Assembly: GCA_002197995.1 (NCBI GenBank)
Contig: NGZR01000003.1
Span: 868,001-932,000, forward strand
DNA: 64,000 nt
From: Gaeumannomyces sp. JS-464
Lineage: Eukaryota > Ascomycota > Sordariomycetes > Magnaporthales > Magnaporthaceae
Direction: 5' to 3'
Part shown: positions 1-11,382 of the stretch, piece after piece
How the letters are laid out: every line of letters begins with the position of its first letter
Position numbering within the stretch: the first letter of the stretch is position 1
Notes under the pieces: generated by a model
The model's input: the letters and a program-made list of their open reading frames with translations, nothing else
The model's database searches: none
Told to the model about the DNA's origin: nothing
Made by a program: the position numbers and the translations under genes

Positions 1-1109
1 ATCTCGCTCGACTGCGCCATAATCGGCGCCACGGTGCCCGCGCGCTGCTGGCCGGCCGCCGCCGCGCAGCCTCGACGTCGTCGCCATGGGCGCCCCCAGC
101 ACCGCCGCCCGGCACCGCATTTCTCCGGATACCCAGCCCCCTGACCGCAGCCATCAGCCCACCACCCACGGCGCTGTCCCGAGGGCGATCCGCAGCCATC
201 ATCATGGCGGGCGCCGGGCGCGCGCGAGGCCGAAGTGTCGGGCTTGGCGAGCCCGAGGCAGGCACCCAAAGCGGATCCGAACGAGTACCTGTGGATGGCG
301 GCGTGAACGAGGTTCCAGACGCCGAGCAGCCACATGAGCAGGAAGACGAGGGGCGCGCCGTAGCCGGGGGCCATGCCCCAGTAGGTGAAGTCGTACGGGA
401 AGACGGAGCCGCCGATGCCAATGTAGACCATGAAGATTGTAAGGTAGGCCAGGCCGAGAAGCAGGCGCACTACAAGCGCCCACCCGGGCCACGGCGTACG
501 GCACAGCGCCAGCGCCCGGAGGTCGAACAGCGCGTCCAGCGACAAGACTATCACAAGGGCAACTGCTTCTGGTCTAGAACAGCGGGGAATGGGGTTAGCC
601 CAGAGATGTCACATATCAAGGGCCGCCCCCGCTTGTGATACAAGCGGAGGGAGGGTGCGGTGCAACTTACGACATGGTGCGGTACCACGTCGACGTGGCG
701 AGAAAAGAGGACATGATGGCCAACAACATCACTACGACGGCCAGGTGAGACACGCCATCCGTGACGCGAAGGACCAGCCGGAAGACCGAGGCCCGCCGCC
801 CTGCGACTCGGATCGGGAGACGCCGCTGACGTCCTCCTCGTAGATGGAGTTGGCCGGTGTGTACTCGAACATAGGCGTTTCGATAAAGCGAGAAGCTCGG
901 GCGCCGCTCCCGCTCAGCGGACGGTTGGAGTAGGAAACGGACCCGCCCGGATGGGGAGATTCCTGCGGCGTGAGACTCGGCGTCATGGGAGCGGTGGCGG
1001 CGGCGGGCATCGTAGGATCTTCGGAGAGGATAGAAAGCGTCGTCGTTGTCGACTGAGTGTCGTCATGGCGTTCAGAGGGCGTCTGGGTGCGGACCGAAGG
1101 CTCACTCAT
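1..1109 (-). CDS. Tetraspan membrane protein, 3' end beyond left edge
   Basis: Exon 1 is 1109-671 and exon 2 runs from 573 past position 1; the intron 670-574 starts GTAAGT, has a CTAAC branch site and ends TAG. The N-terminus (about 115 residues) is hydrophilic and rich in Ser, Thr and Pro. It is followed by four hydrophobic segments, around VVVMLLAIMSSFLA, ALVIVLSLDALFDL, LLGLAYLTIFMVYIG and LVFLLMWLLGVWNL. A one-base gap in the CCC at 792-794 must be filled to join the N-terminus to the first membrane segment. The start is the ATG at 1109, since the codon at 1145 lies in the leader. After the last segment the frame stays open to the edge and is Gly/Arg rich, so the C-terminus is uncertain. 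The family is not recognised; the shape resembles fungal MARVEL-like proteins of the plasma membrane. Function is unknown. Confidence 0.6.
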
Positions 1110-3136
1110 CGTCCTGGTAACGGGCGGTAAACTTGATGGTAACATGATGCTGCGATGTTTCGACGGTGTCGCGAACTTCTAGGATTCGGGCGGAATTCCA
1201 AAGATGACGAGATAAAGGGCTGGCGGCGCAGTTGCTGGCTGCCAACAACGGGCTGCGTGGGGGCCACGTCAGGTAGGCTGTGGGCAGGCGCAGGCGCATT
1301 CAACGGTATCTCCAGCTGAAGACGAGGCATAAGAGAGCTGCGGTAGAAGCTTGCATACAGGCGGATGGAGTAACATGCAGCTACATGTGCGGCGTGTATG
1401 TAAACGACGTGCAGGTGGGTCGAGAAGGCAAATACAAAACGAGGGGCAGTCTGCGTCCGAGGCGACGGCAGGGGCTGGCTTGGGACGAGGAGCTCCAAGT
1501 GGGAGGGGGCGCAGGACGGCGTTTATGTTGTGTGCAGCCAAACAGGCTTATCTCGGACGGCAGCAGCGCGAGATGGGACGACCAGACGAAGAAACTGGCC
1601 GCGCTGGCTGGGCAGAATTCACTCCCCAAGTCTCATCCCATGCAGGCCCGAAGCCTAAAGGGCGTCGATAGAGCGTGTGTGTGACATGGCGGCGGGCAGG
1701 CGCATGTTGGAACGGACGGCTAAAGTGAGTGAAGGATCCAGGTCGGGCTGATCTCGAACGTCTTTAGAGACAGAGCCAGCGCGCGCTCGCAGAGACGGAG
1801 AGGCTCGAGCCCGGGGCTGCGGATCCACTAGAGCTGCGGCTCGTGCATCAGATCGGTGATCCTAGGGGCCGTTGAGAGCGCGCCTCCGACCTCCGGTGGG
1901 CAGAGGCCCAGTAGCCAGGGGTTGTCTGGGGCAATGGAGGCACCTGACGGCCTTTGCCGACAATGCAGGGGACGTCTGGCCAAGGTAAAACAACCAGGCT
2001 CGCCCGCCAGGGGTCCAGGAAAACAATTAACCGGAGAACAAGAAGTCTGGTATCGAGCAACCTCCAAATAAAACAATACCTACCGACATACCGCTTACAG
2101 CACTTAGTAGCGGCGGCGAGTAAAGGGGCCGGTCAGGGCTCGTGCCCGCTCAAGCCAACACGAGCAAATTAACCACGGCGTGCAGCGACAGGAGCTCGCG
2201 CCCACGAGCTGGGCTCGTGGTGCTCGATGTGCCAAGGCATGCTCCGACACTTCCGGGGCTTCTCCCATCGTATAGCCAATACTACCCAATGAGACGCATG
2301 TGACGCCTAGTCTCTCGTCCCACGTTGCCATGCCACGCGAGGCTTCTGGCGCTGCTGCGCGTCCCGTTGATGCTCACATTTGAGCGTCTGGGATGCAAGA
2401 AACGAAGGCCAGGTGCATACGGGCAACTCTTGCCGGCGCAGCACTTGGGCAAGTCGGGCTTTTGTGTAAGGCAGAGGTAGGTGTCCATAGGCATATCCAC
2501 CAGATAACCGAGCGCCTTGTGCTCCGCTGCCGGGGAGATCTGACGCGGCAGCTGTGACGTCGACTGGGCTCTGTACGCAGGAAACTGTATGTAGGCTCGA
2601 GATGGAAATGCCATTGCGTCAACAATGGCTGTCTCTAGAGAATAGCCTTTCGGGTTTCCCAGATGGGCCGTAGGGATAACACCGGCGGCCGATCACTCGA
2701 CCTTCGCCACCGGGCATACACGAGGACAGATACGGTGCAAGGTTCGTGTGCGCGTTCCATCATGGAGTACAATCTCGTATCGTATAAACACGCCCACCGC
2801 GAGCAGTGGCGTCTAGGGTAACGATATGCTCCTTCGATGGCTGGAGGCATGCGATGCGGTCGCACAGAGCGTCGCTTTTATATGCTGGCTCAGACTTGCC
2901 TTTACTTCGTCACTGCTCTGCCGGTGGCTCGACCGGCGCTTTCGACAATCAGCAAAGGGTTTCGACCCGCCGAGGCGAGCAGAGACACACAGTTGCAGAT
3001 ATGCCGAGCAGCTCGTGTCTGCTGTAACCCCGCGGCTCGGAAGTATCTGTTGTGTCATCATCGCCAGGGTCTTGGGAGCAGGGGAGGCTTGTGTGCGCCA
3101 TGACACGGCTCGGCTGGCTAGCCGGCGGGAAAATGG
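1110..3136. other. Intergenic, no gene seen
   Basis: The stretch holds the promoter of the minus-strand membrane protein and the 3' flank of the ASNSD1-like gene. Open frames here are short, overlap on both strands and show no recognisable domain. A perfect 8-bp hairpin lies at 2202-2220. Confidence 0.6.
2202..2220. repeat. Perfect 8-bp hairpin
   Basis: CCACGAGC at 2202-2209 pairs exactly with GCTCGTGG at 2213-2220 across a TGG loop. Role unknown; it may be chance. Confidence 0.4.
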
Positions 3137-5003
3137 CTACAACGAGATCAGGGTCGTGCCCTTGATCTTGCCGCTCTCCATCTTGGCTGTTCGCGACCCG
3201 AATTGTATCTAGTCGCGCAGTCAGCGGTGCGCATTGCCTTATAAAGCCTCCCTGGCAAGGGGTCGAGCTTTGTCGACCATATACCAGCTTGCTGGCCATA
3301 GCTGGGGTTTGGACCTACCGCTCGTTTCTTCTCCCGCGCGACATCAGTCATGCCCAAAGTTACTGCCAGCAACCGCAGCACCCTTTTTCCAGGCTCGATG
3401 TCGGTACCATCCTCAGAGTGCGGCGTCTCTGTCCTGCCGAAGTCGCACTTCTGCCAGACCGGCAATTCCACGGCCCATCGAACGAGCCGCTCGTCCAGAA
3501 ATGGGAAGCGGACTTCCCTTCCCCAGTTTGCCATGACCCTGTCGTCTCGGCCAAGGTTGCGCTTCCCAAGTCTTCCCACGTCTAGCATAAGCTCCTCACC
3601 AAACCCTCGTAGCCTCGCCGAGAATAAGCTGTCGCATGACGGACATAGCCGCCGAACAGCTCATCGGCGCCGAGACCCGAAAGTAAAACGCGGGCAGGCG
3701 TAGAACAATCATCCCAGTCTGCAAGCCGGTCTCCTCCGCTGTGTCGTAGCTCTTACCCTGGCCGCGAGCCGCAAAGTAGAGCGCGTAAGCGATAGACAAA
3801 TCCATCTCTGTGTTGTGTGGGTATATCAATGAGACAACCTCGGGCCTGTGGGCGATGGTCTCTGCATATGGAACGTTAATCTGTTGCATGTTAGCCGCTA
3901 GCAGCAGACTCAAGGGACCTCCGACAGCAACAGCAAGTATTAGCGCTGAGACCCACAGCAATGAACCGCCAGGCTCGCTCTGGACAGACCCTGAGGAGCT
4001 CCGCAAAGGACTTTCTTCCAGTAACCCTGTCCGGACAAGCCTCACAAAGGCCATCCAGGTCCTGTGGACCACGCTTCTCTGTCTGAGAGGCGATACGAGG
4101 GTTCTGGAAAGCCACATTGAGGAGATCGATCCCTTGTGTTGCCGGCAACAAACCATGGCATAGTCTGGCCAGGACAGTGCAGTCCAGGCCACCAGAGAAT
4201 AGGACGGCAACCCTCGTGTCGATATCCTGTCCAGAAGAGGGCGGTTCTGGGACACCCAATACGCGAAGCCGTAGCGATTCTGTCAAGTGATCTCGCAACG
4301 CCGGGACCGCGGCAGTCTCTGGCCAGGCCGGCGGCTGAGAATCCGAAGCTTGAGACAGGACTTGGGTGTTGAACACTCCAATTCCGGACATCCCTTGGCC
4401 CAAGTCCGGGGTCGCAACCCAGGGATGCCGTACTGGTGCGGGAGCAGAGCCAGAGGAGAACATGTTGAGGTCAAGGACGTATATCCCGTCAGCCTCTACT
4501 TCTACCCAACACGGGTCGAGTTGTTCAGCAATGCTCGAAAGACACAGCGAGCCATCAGCCTCATCACGCCTTGTCACCAGAGAACGGCGGCCTAGGCGGT
4601 CTCGCGCATAGTAGAGCTTGCCAGAGGGCTTGTCAAAAAAGACGAGCGCGAACGGACCCTCGACGGTGCGGATGGTGTCGAGGATGTCTATGTCTGGCCG
4701 ATTAAGAAGGGCAAACAGCTCCACGCCATCGTTCTCCTGGACAGCGCAGCCATTGATCCTCCAGGCCTCGCCGTTCCAGCACAGGACGGAGCCGGAGGAT
4801 GTGTCCTCGAACGGCTGGACGGTGATTGTGGAGCCTCGCAGCGCGAGAACTGTCGAGGTGAAGGACAAGAGCGCGTCTGCAAAGCGCGTCTCGACGCGGC
4901 CGACGTGATCAGGTCCGCGGTTGCATAGCCGGTGCCTTAGCACGCTCTCGAGAGGGTACAGGCCCGAGGAGGCAGGCCGGATGGCGAGATGGATGCCGCA
5001 CAT
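3137..5003 (-). CDS. ASNSD1-like asparagine synthetase-domain protein
   Basis: Exons are 5003-3957, 3880-3319 and 3208-3137, giving 560 residues once two one-base gaps are filled (CCC at 3713-3715 and CCC at 3604-3606). I chose the start at 5003 because it gives MCGIH, with Cys2 as the class II amidotransferase nucleophile; an upstream in-frame ATG at 5042 would bury it. The first ~230 residues form the glutaminase domain (NRGPDH, GPFALVF, YYARDRLGRRS). An ATP-pyrophosphatase domain follows with VLFSGGLDCTVLA, DRVTGRKSF, RVLLSGLGADELFGGY and KRNLGRDDRV, ending QFGSRTAKM. This order matches human ASNSD1 and yeast YML096W, whose role is unsettled, more closely than true asparagine synthetase. 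The P-loop Ser after SGGLD is Cys here. The last exon is only 24 codons but carries the conserved C-terminal motif, which supports the model. Confidence 0.88.
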
Positions 5004-5198
5004 GCTCTCAGTCACGTTGGGTTGAGTCAAAGTGAGAGGCATTGGAATTTAGCGCCTATCACCCAAGAGATTTTGGGGTTCAGATTGAAGTGGGGCTCCA
5101 TCCGACTGGCTCCTTCCCTCGAACAGACCAAAACCAAAACGCAAGGCCTGCATTGGTTTGGCGACGGCCCAAAGCCAATTTAGCAAATTCGCAAAAAG

Positions 5199-5284
5199 CT
5201 AGTAACTCTCGGCCTCGATCCAAAGCTTCCAAAAAAAAAAAAAAAAAAAAAAAAAAGCTACAGCCAGCAACTCGGCCTCGATCC
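5199..5284 (-). repeat. Degenerate copies of the tRNA-iMet 3' end with T-runs
   Basis: Two imperfect copies of the last ~21 nt of the adjacent tRNA (T arm plus 3' acceptor strand) lie downstream of it on the minus strand. One is at 5199-5221 (AGTAACTCTCGGCCTCGATCC on the plus strand), the other at 5265-5284. Each is followed on the minus strand by a T-run, as after a Pol III gene: T5 after the distal copy and T26 (5231-5256) after the proximal one. No 5' half is present, so they are not functional tRNAs. Confidence 0.65.
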
Positions 5285-5291
5285 GACTAGC

Positions 5292-5299
5292 AAAAAAAA
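5292..5299 (-). terminator. Pol III T8 terminator of tRNA-iMet
   Basis: Eight consecutive T residues (minus strand) start 3 nt after the tRNA discriminator base, the usual RNA polymerase III stop signal. Confidence 0.8.
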
Positions 5300-5301
5300 C
5301 C

Positions 5302-5373
5302 TAGCAACTCTTGGTTTCGATCCAAGGACCTCCGGGTTATGAGCCCGGCGCGCTTCCCCTGCGCCAAGTTGCT
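5302..5373 (-). tRNA. Initiator tRNA-Met (CAT), no intron
   Basis: The 72-nt sequence folds as a cloverleaf. The acceptor stem AGCAACT pairs with AGTTGCT and is followed by discriminator A. The D arm lies in TGGCGCAGGGGAAGC, the anticodon arm is CCGGGCTCATAACCCGG with anticodon CAT, and the T arm is CTTGGATCGAAACCAAG. Eukaryotic initiator features are present: an A1:U72 closing pair, three G:C pairs below the anticodon loop, and A54 with A60 in the T loop (ATCGAAA rather than TTCGANT). It translates start codons. The internal A box (TGGCGCAGGGG) and B box (GGATCGAAACC) are its Pol III promoter. The 3' end lies beside decayed copies of itself. Confidence 0.95.
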
Positions 5374-7161
5374 CCCGAATGTGGACCCTCAAGCGGGGAT
5401 TGGTGCCGAGGAACGCTGGGTGGACAGGTTATAGCTGCACAGGTCCATGCGCCCCCACCGCAGCAAGCGACGACAGTGTATTGGAGATATCTCGACCTTG
5501 GTGCATACCAGTGGCGACAGAATGAATACTTGCTACCTGCGCCTGCTGGGTGCTGCTCCAGGTGAGATTGTATGAGAGCGAGCTGCATGAGCCGAGGCTG
5601 AACGCCTGTCTCCTGCGGCACGCTAGGCAGTTCTGTTCCCCCCAAGACGACTGGATATGATTCACACAACCTGCCTCGTTGCCTGGCTTCTGGCCTTCCC
5701 TCGGCCCAACTGTGTTCGACATGCAGATGCAGCTCACAGCACGTCGCACCAAACTAAACCAATTAAACCCCTGCCTCGTGGCTTGCGGGGCAAGCGAGCC
5801 AGCCATTGCTGTTGGCACAAGGACACCAAATGCCGGCAGTGGTCGTCGAGGCGCAGTGATTCGGTCCGCACGGCCAGGCTGATTCCTCACAGCTACCGTG
5901 GCGGGGCACGCTCTGTTGCCAGACGGGCTTTATGCGACTGCGAATCCTCCCTGAGCCAACAGCATGAATCGGACACGACTAGAGCGCTCGGAAACCCCCA
6001 CCCGCGCAGTCCTGTGCGTAGGTGTTGTCTAACATTGATGCTGCGTGCACACAAGGCTGCTATCGATATTGAAGGGATGCAGGGCGTTGTTTCAAGCCCT
6101 CCGGTCTTTGAAACCAAGCTGACAGACACAGCACTCACTTTCCCTTCGGTAGGGCACTTGCCGGTGCTGCGCCGCTTATTGGCCACTGTTACCAAAATAA
6201 GATCTCCCTCACTGCCAGGCACTTTGGAGCAGCCGCGCAATCTCTGTACGACGATCTAGCCGCCCACGTTTGCCGCGCCGCAATCCACTTCCGTACCACC
6301 TGGATATTTCTGCTTAGATAGGTAGTGTGATACAGCCATCGAGGCACATGGTAGGCAGGAGGGCTGTCAGGGTAGGGCTCCAAATCACTCATTGTAAACG
6401 GTTACCTGCCAACCAGATACTACTCGAACGCCTTGGGGAAACGCATGCCCACCTGGGGCATCCATCGTCACCGCGCAAAGTCGTCATCACTCGGCGCGCA
6501 GGAGGGCAGACACAGGAACCAGAAACTCGCGCTGATTGGTCACACGGCACTTTGGTGTGGGTGTATGGGTGTATGTACTGTAAGTCTGGCGGGCCCCTGG
6601 TGTGCTGGGCGTCTGCTGGGCGTCTGCTGCGCCGCTCCGAAAATCCTACGCTGCTACCCTCCGTGCCTCCGCCACCTCAATTGAGGGCAAAGGGCCCCTT
6701 TGATGGTCCGCACCAACTGTGCTGTTGGTGCCTGGGTGGCTGCAGTTCACGCTCCCGTCCCGGTTTTCGCGAGCCACCATCGATTTCTTCACCAATAATA
6801 GCACTCTCAAGAAACGCAACGGGGTGCACACGACCGGACAGCCGAGACTTCCCGTTCGAGGCGATGCACCCGCTGCCTCGGGCGTTTGCAACACCATACC
6901 ACGCCACCCCATATCAGAAGGGCAGTGCCATGCCGGTGCTCAAGTTTATAATGCGGAGGCGGCGCTACCGTTCTCGGACTAATGAGGAGTCGCCCTCGCT
7001 TCCTCTCTACTTCTCAGTCTATAGTGATAACCACATGCATATCTGCTCCCTGACCCTTTTGTCATCTGTGGGTTGAGTCTTCATACCAGGGCGCCATATC
7101 TGCCTTGCGACGCATATCACACAATCTTGGACGGATCACGCGGGTGACAATCCTTTTTGCG
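5374..7161. other. Intergenic, no gene seen
   Basis: This lies between the tRNA and the plus-strand membrane protein. Open frames on both strands are of chance length for this base composition and have no domain, so I see only flanking regulatory DNA. Confidence 0.55.
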
Positions 7162-7949
7162 ATGCCGCCACCCTCGCTGTATCTTTGGCCCCGCGATGAA
7201 CCCCCGCCAAGTAGCCAAGATGCATCCCAACCGAGCACAACTTGGATGATAGCACCTATTCTCTCCGCCACAATTCTTGTGAGCTTGGTCGCCGTATTTG
7301 TGGTCAGACACATCCTCAACCAGCGACAGAAACGCCGACAGCAAATACCGACGACAGACGACCCTTGCAGTCCGCGCACAAACTTCAGGAGGAATAGGAA
7401 ATCGAATCACTTTGAGAACATGAGCGAGGAGGAGGAGCAGCGGGCCATGATTATCCGCAAGTCGCTCGCTGAGCGATCGAGCAGATCCGGCGCGCACTCG
7501 AGGCGACACGAGAGTATCTCCTCGCTCACCAGCATGCTTACGCCTTCCACGAACGACAAGAGCGGCGATGAATCAGACTCTGACGGGGAGGGCGATGTGC
7601 CGGCGAACAACAACAACAGGGTCAGCGGTGGACTGCGGGACGACTGGAAGGAATTCGAAGCGAGAGTCCAGAGGGAGAGATCATACTCCGGGAGATCCAT
7701 CCCGCAGTACACCCAGCCATTGCCAGGCCGCCACCCTACCAGGACCTGTCGCTACCGGAGAGGACGGTGACGCGATCCCGTTCCTCAAGCCAATGCTCGC
7801 TGCCAACCCAAGACTTGCCGCCGCTCCTACCCGACGCTGTTGCCGGGGCGCGTGTAAGCGGGCAGCCCAGAGAGGACGCAGGAACCAGAAGCTCTCGGAG
7901 GGACAGGCCGAAGAGCGAGATCCCAAACATCACAGTCCACCAGGCTTAG
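7162..7949 (+). CDS. Single-pass membrane protein of unknown function
   Basis: Starts at the first ATG of the frame (7162); a one-base gap near CC 7717-7718 joins it to the frame ending at 7949, giving 262 residues without introns. A short Pro/Ser-rich N-terminus (about 30 residues) is followed by one strong membrane segment (IAPILSATILVSLVAVFVV). A basic stop-transfer stretch (RQKRRQQ) and a long hydrophilic tail rich in Ser, Arg, Asp and Glu follow. With no cleavable signal the segment probably acts as a signal anchor, leaving the tail in the cytosol. The N-terminal part is well supported by its composition. The tail after residue ~180 depends on the frameshift; without it the protein ends at 7770. 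No family recognised. Confidence 0.5.
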
Positions 7950-9178
7950 TAGCATGATGAGGTGTTTCACGTAAAAAGATATCCGTTACTAAATTTACCA
8001 AAATTAATACCTATGAATGTCCTGTCAGCAGCACTGCGCCAGAGGGCTGGAGGGCTGACAGGCTCAGCGCACTGTTGTGTGGATTTGGCCAGGACACCAT
8101 GATTCGTTGTTGGTGGCACAGAAAGGATGCAACAAGGTTGAGTAGAACCCTCGACTGGGTCGAACCAAAATCATGATACTTCAGCTTTACCCCTTTTTCT
8201 TTTGCTCGTTGGTTGGTGTAAAGTTATTCCCGGAAACCGCATGCATGTTGAACTTGACCATTCAGATCGATCTTAGATTCTCAACCGCAGTTCTTTCGCG
8301 TGCCGCGGGCGCCCATTCGCCAGAAGCCTCCAGTTCCCTCGGGTTCTGCCGAAGCCTTTTTTTCTTCTTGATAGCTGAGTCAGCAGTGGCCACATGAACT
8401 GACTTCATGCCAATTGTGCTGCCTGGACTTGAGAATCTGGATTTCTTGCACATCCCGCTCCGACCGTGCTCTTCGGTCATCCTCTCTCGTTCATCTCCAT
8501 CCGCTCCACGCGCTGTTCGCCGTCGAGGTCATCGTCGAGACTCTCGTTTACCAGTCTCCCAAAGTTGCCGGCCACTTTCACGAACGGTAGCCTTGACGAT
8601 TTCCGCCCAGTTCTTCTGGCAGCTCTGCGCCTTCCCAAAGGTCTGGCCATTCTCTGCGCGCGAGGCGAGAAACCAAGGCGTACGATCTTTCTCCGAAAGC
8701 ATCGCCCGACAAACCTTTAGTTCGCCTTTGAGAACCTTTGGGCGGCCGCAGACGGAGCGACATTTTCTTCGTTAGCCGCTTTTCCATTGTCTTCACTTCG
8801 TAGCTTTCTCGCGTCTGCCGGAACACGCTCTTTCAATCACCCACTCCAAGTTCCGGAATCTGCTCCTTTGCCTGCTCCTCGCCGTGCCGCCACCAGTTCT
8901 TTTGACTGCCAGCTCTTCCGCGTCTACAAGATCAGCGGTCGTCGGCCTCGACGACCCAGTCCATCGCAAAGACGCATTCACCGCTCTTCTGCGCACTTGC
9001 TACAACCGTTCTCAATACAAAGGCCAGCATTCCAAGCCCGCGCATCCGCACGGCGATCGTAAAGAAGCGCAGAGACCTCAGGACCTCGCGCAGGAACAGG
9101 AGCAAGCGAACCCGACAGGCTCTCCGCGAACTTTGCAACACTCCCGCCGCCGCGAAGAAATCGGGCACGGTCGCAAAG
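7950..9178. other. Intergenic and leader of TFIIB, pyrimidine-rich
   Basis: No gene is seen. From about 8170 the plus strand becomes rich in C and T with short T-runs, typical of the promoter and 5' leader of highly expressed fungal genes, and leads into the TFIIB start codon. Confidence 0.6.
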
Positions 9179-10222
9179 ATGGCGACTGCCGGCGGTGGAC
9201 CAGACGTGTCGCCCTACGAGGCTGATCTGAACAACATCGTCCAGTGCAAGGACTGCGACGGACCCACTGCTCTGATTGAGGAATTCTCGTCTGGAGACCT
9301 GATCTGCTCGCAGTGTGGCCTCGTCGTGGGCGACCGCATCGTGGACACGCGCTCCGAGTGGCGTACATTCGCCAACGACGAGGGAGGCGACGACCCGTCG
9401 CGTGTCGGTGACGCCGGCGACCCGATCTGGAACGACAACTCGCTTGAGACAAAGATCGACACCAGCCGTGGCCAAAATGCCAGCGGCAGGACCATCGGGC
9501 GCCTCAACAATGCGAACAAGAAGACACAGAATGACCGCGGCCAGGCAGGGCTTCAAGCGAGCTTTGCCAAGATCAGCGAGCATGTCGATAAACTTTCGGG
9601 TGGCAAGCCTGTCCTTGACTACGCGCGCCATCTCTTCAAGATGGTTGACGATGCCAAGTTCCTCAAGGGCAAGTCGCCCGAGGCCGTCGTTGCCGGCTGC
9701 ATCTTCATTGCCTGCCGAGCGAACAACGTTGGCCGGACGTTCCGAGAGATTCACGCTCTCACGTCCGTGTCCAAAAAGGAGATCGGCAGGGTCTACAAGA
9801 GCCTCGAGGAATTCGTCAAGCGCAACCCCGAGGCCACGAAGAATGGTCTGAGCTCGAACGCCGACGAGGATGCCAAGGGATCCACCAGTGCCGACGAGCT
9901 GTGCACCCGCTACTGCGCGAGCCTCGGCTTCAAGCAGCATTACTTCGCCGAGAAGATCTCAAGGCGTCTGGCCGAGAAGAGCTCCTCCGTCGCCGACCTT
10001 GCCGGTCGATCACCTCTATCGGTGGCGGCAGCCTGTATCTACATGGCATCCTACCTCATCGCAGACCCGAAAACATCCAAGGAGATTGCGCAAACCGCCG
10101 GTGTCAGCGACGGTACTATCAAAACGGCCTATCGATTTCTCTTCCAGGCCAAGGATCAGCTGGTCGAGGCGAGCTGGAATCTTCCCAAGGAGGGCGGGAT
10201 CCAGAACCTTCCGCAGAACTAG
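9179..10222 (+). CDS. SUA7: Transcription initiation factor TFIIB
   Basis: A complete, intronless 347-residue protein of the normal TFIIB length. The N-terminal zinc ribbon has Cys23, Cys26, Cys43 and Cys46 (QCKDC ... ICSQCG). The B-reader/linker follows (DTRSEWRTFAND), and then two cyclin-like repeats of about 90 residues each (from LDYARHLFKMVDD, and from GFKQHYFAEKISRRL). TFIIB binds TBP-DNA at core promoters and recruits RNA polymerase II, setting the start site. Motifs such as SPEAVVAGCIFIACR and GVSDGTIKTAYR are typical. The start ATG gives MATAGGG shortly before the ribbon. This is one of the few conserved genes here that reads cleanly without base correction. Confidence 0.97.
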   Translation: MATAGGGPDVSPYEADLNNIVQCKDCDGPTALIEEFSSGDLICSQCGLVVGDRIVDTRSEWRTFANDEGGDDPSRVGDAGDPIWNDNSLETKIDTSRGQNASGRTIGRLNNANKKTQNDRGQAGLQASFAKISEHVDKLSGGKPVLDYARHLFKMVDDAKFLKGKSPEAVVAGCIFIACRANNVGRTFREIHALTSVSKKEIGRVYKSLEEFVKRNPEATKNGLSSNADEDAKGSTSADELCTRYCASLGFKQHYFAEKISRRLAEKSSSVADLAGRSPLSVAAACIYMASYLIADPKTSKEIAQTAGVSDGTIKTAYRFLFQAKDQLVEASWNLPKEGGIQNLPQN

Positions 10223-11382
10223 AAGTTCGGTGGCGGCATCGGTGACCCCGCCAAACAGCCTTGTGCTGCTCCTGACTTCTACTGGGACGGATCAGGGGTT
10301 CAGCCCCCTGCCCAGGCGACAGCCAGTCCCTAAGATGAGAGCTTCCCAGCTTATTGGTGGGCCATCAGGAGGTGATTCGCGGGTCATCTGGTTCCACTTG
10401 GCCACGGTTTGGCTGATGCCAATCGTCGCGAGGAGAGGGTCGTGTTTTGTCTGCCGTGTGCCCATGAGCACTACTACATCCTCGATTGGCTGTTGATTCC
10501 TTTGAAAGAGGGAAGCAGACTGAGATCCCTTTTACAACGGCTTCGTGCCTTATTTTCGCTCTTCGCTTGTGATAGCCTCCGGGCGAAGAGACTAGAGACG
10601 GCTTAATTCAGTCTCTCCCGAGAGAGACATCTTCACACGGTCAGATTCGGCAGTCAGTTTAGATTCGACTCAGATATTTCTGATAGGAAAGGCATTCCCC
10701 CTGGTTCACCCCCAGTGTATTGCCATTTCTGTGTGATCATGACTGCGAGCGTGGTGATTCACAAGAGGCAAGTCTGTCACGAAGGCTGTAAAAAGCATCA
10801 CATCCAGACACCTCATATCTCGTGGTCATGGGGGGATGGCTCTATCAGAGGGGCGGAGGTGTGAAGCTCGGTGTGGAAGTGGCACAGCTGAAGTGTACTA
10901 TTGCAGAGCAATATCTTGAATGCAGCTAATTTCAGCCTGTTTTAATACACTTCGAAGACTTGGCTCCATACGAACGCATGAAAGAAACATTGTGATAACA
11001 GAAATTACCACAGTCACCGAGAGTGAGGGGTTATATAGGAACTTGCATAACCTTTGCGGGTATTGGCTGCCAGACACCGTCTGCGGTCGATCGCTGAGCG
11101 CCGATTCTACACAGTGTGGACAAGGTTGGTCAATTGAGCGCACGGACCCCGCCCGGCGCAAACGAGTGTGGCACGCTTGCGACGGGTCTCGGTAAAATTG
11201 AACTTCAACTGCACGCGTCTCGAGTTCGAGCCTGCACGGCTTGATAGACACCTCCCCATTTCGGAATCTCTAGCCCTGGCTACGCCTGGACAAGACTAGA
11301 GGCCTAGCCATTGCACTGGCCCCGCGGGTTGCTGCGTTGGTTTTCGTTCCATCCTCGATTCGGCGTCCAGTCAGGTTCGAGG
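10223..11382. other. Intergenic between TFIIB and RSC7
   Basis: No gene seen. Contains the TFIIB 3' flank, a perfect 7-bp hairpin at 10611-10628 and the RSC7 promoter. Confidence 0.6.
10611..10628. repeat. Perfect 7-bp hairpin downstream of TFIIB
   Basis: GTCTCTC (10611-10617) and GAGAGAC (10622-10628) pair exactly around a CCGA loop, about 390 bp past the TFIIB stop codon. It could lie in the 3' UTR; role unknown. Confidence 0.4.

Noticed and set aside
8978..9940. Minus-strand open frame of 320 codons
   Set aside because: Antisense of TFIIB, which is a certain gene in this segment.
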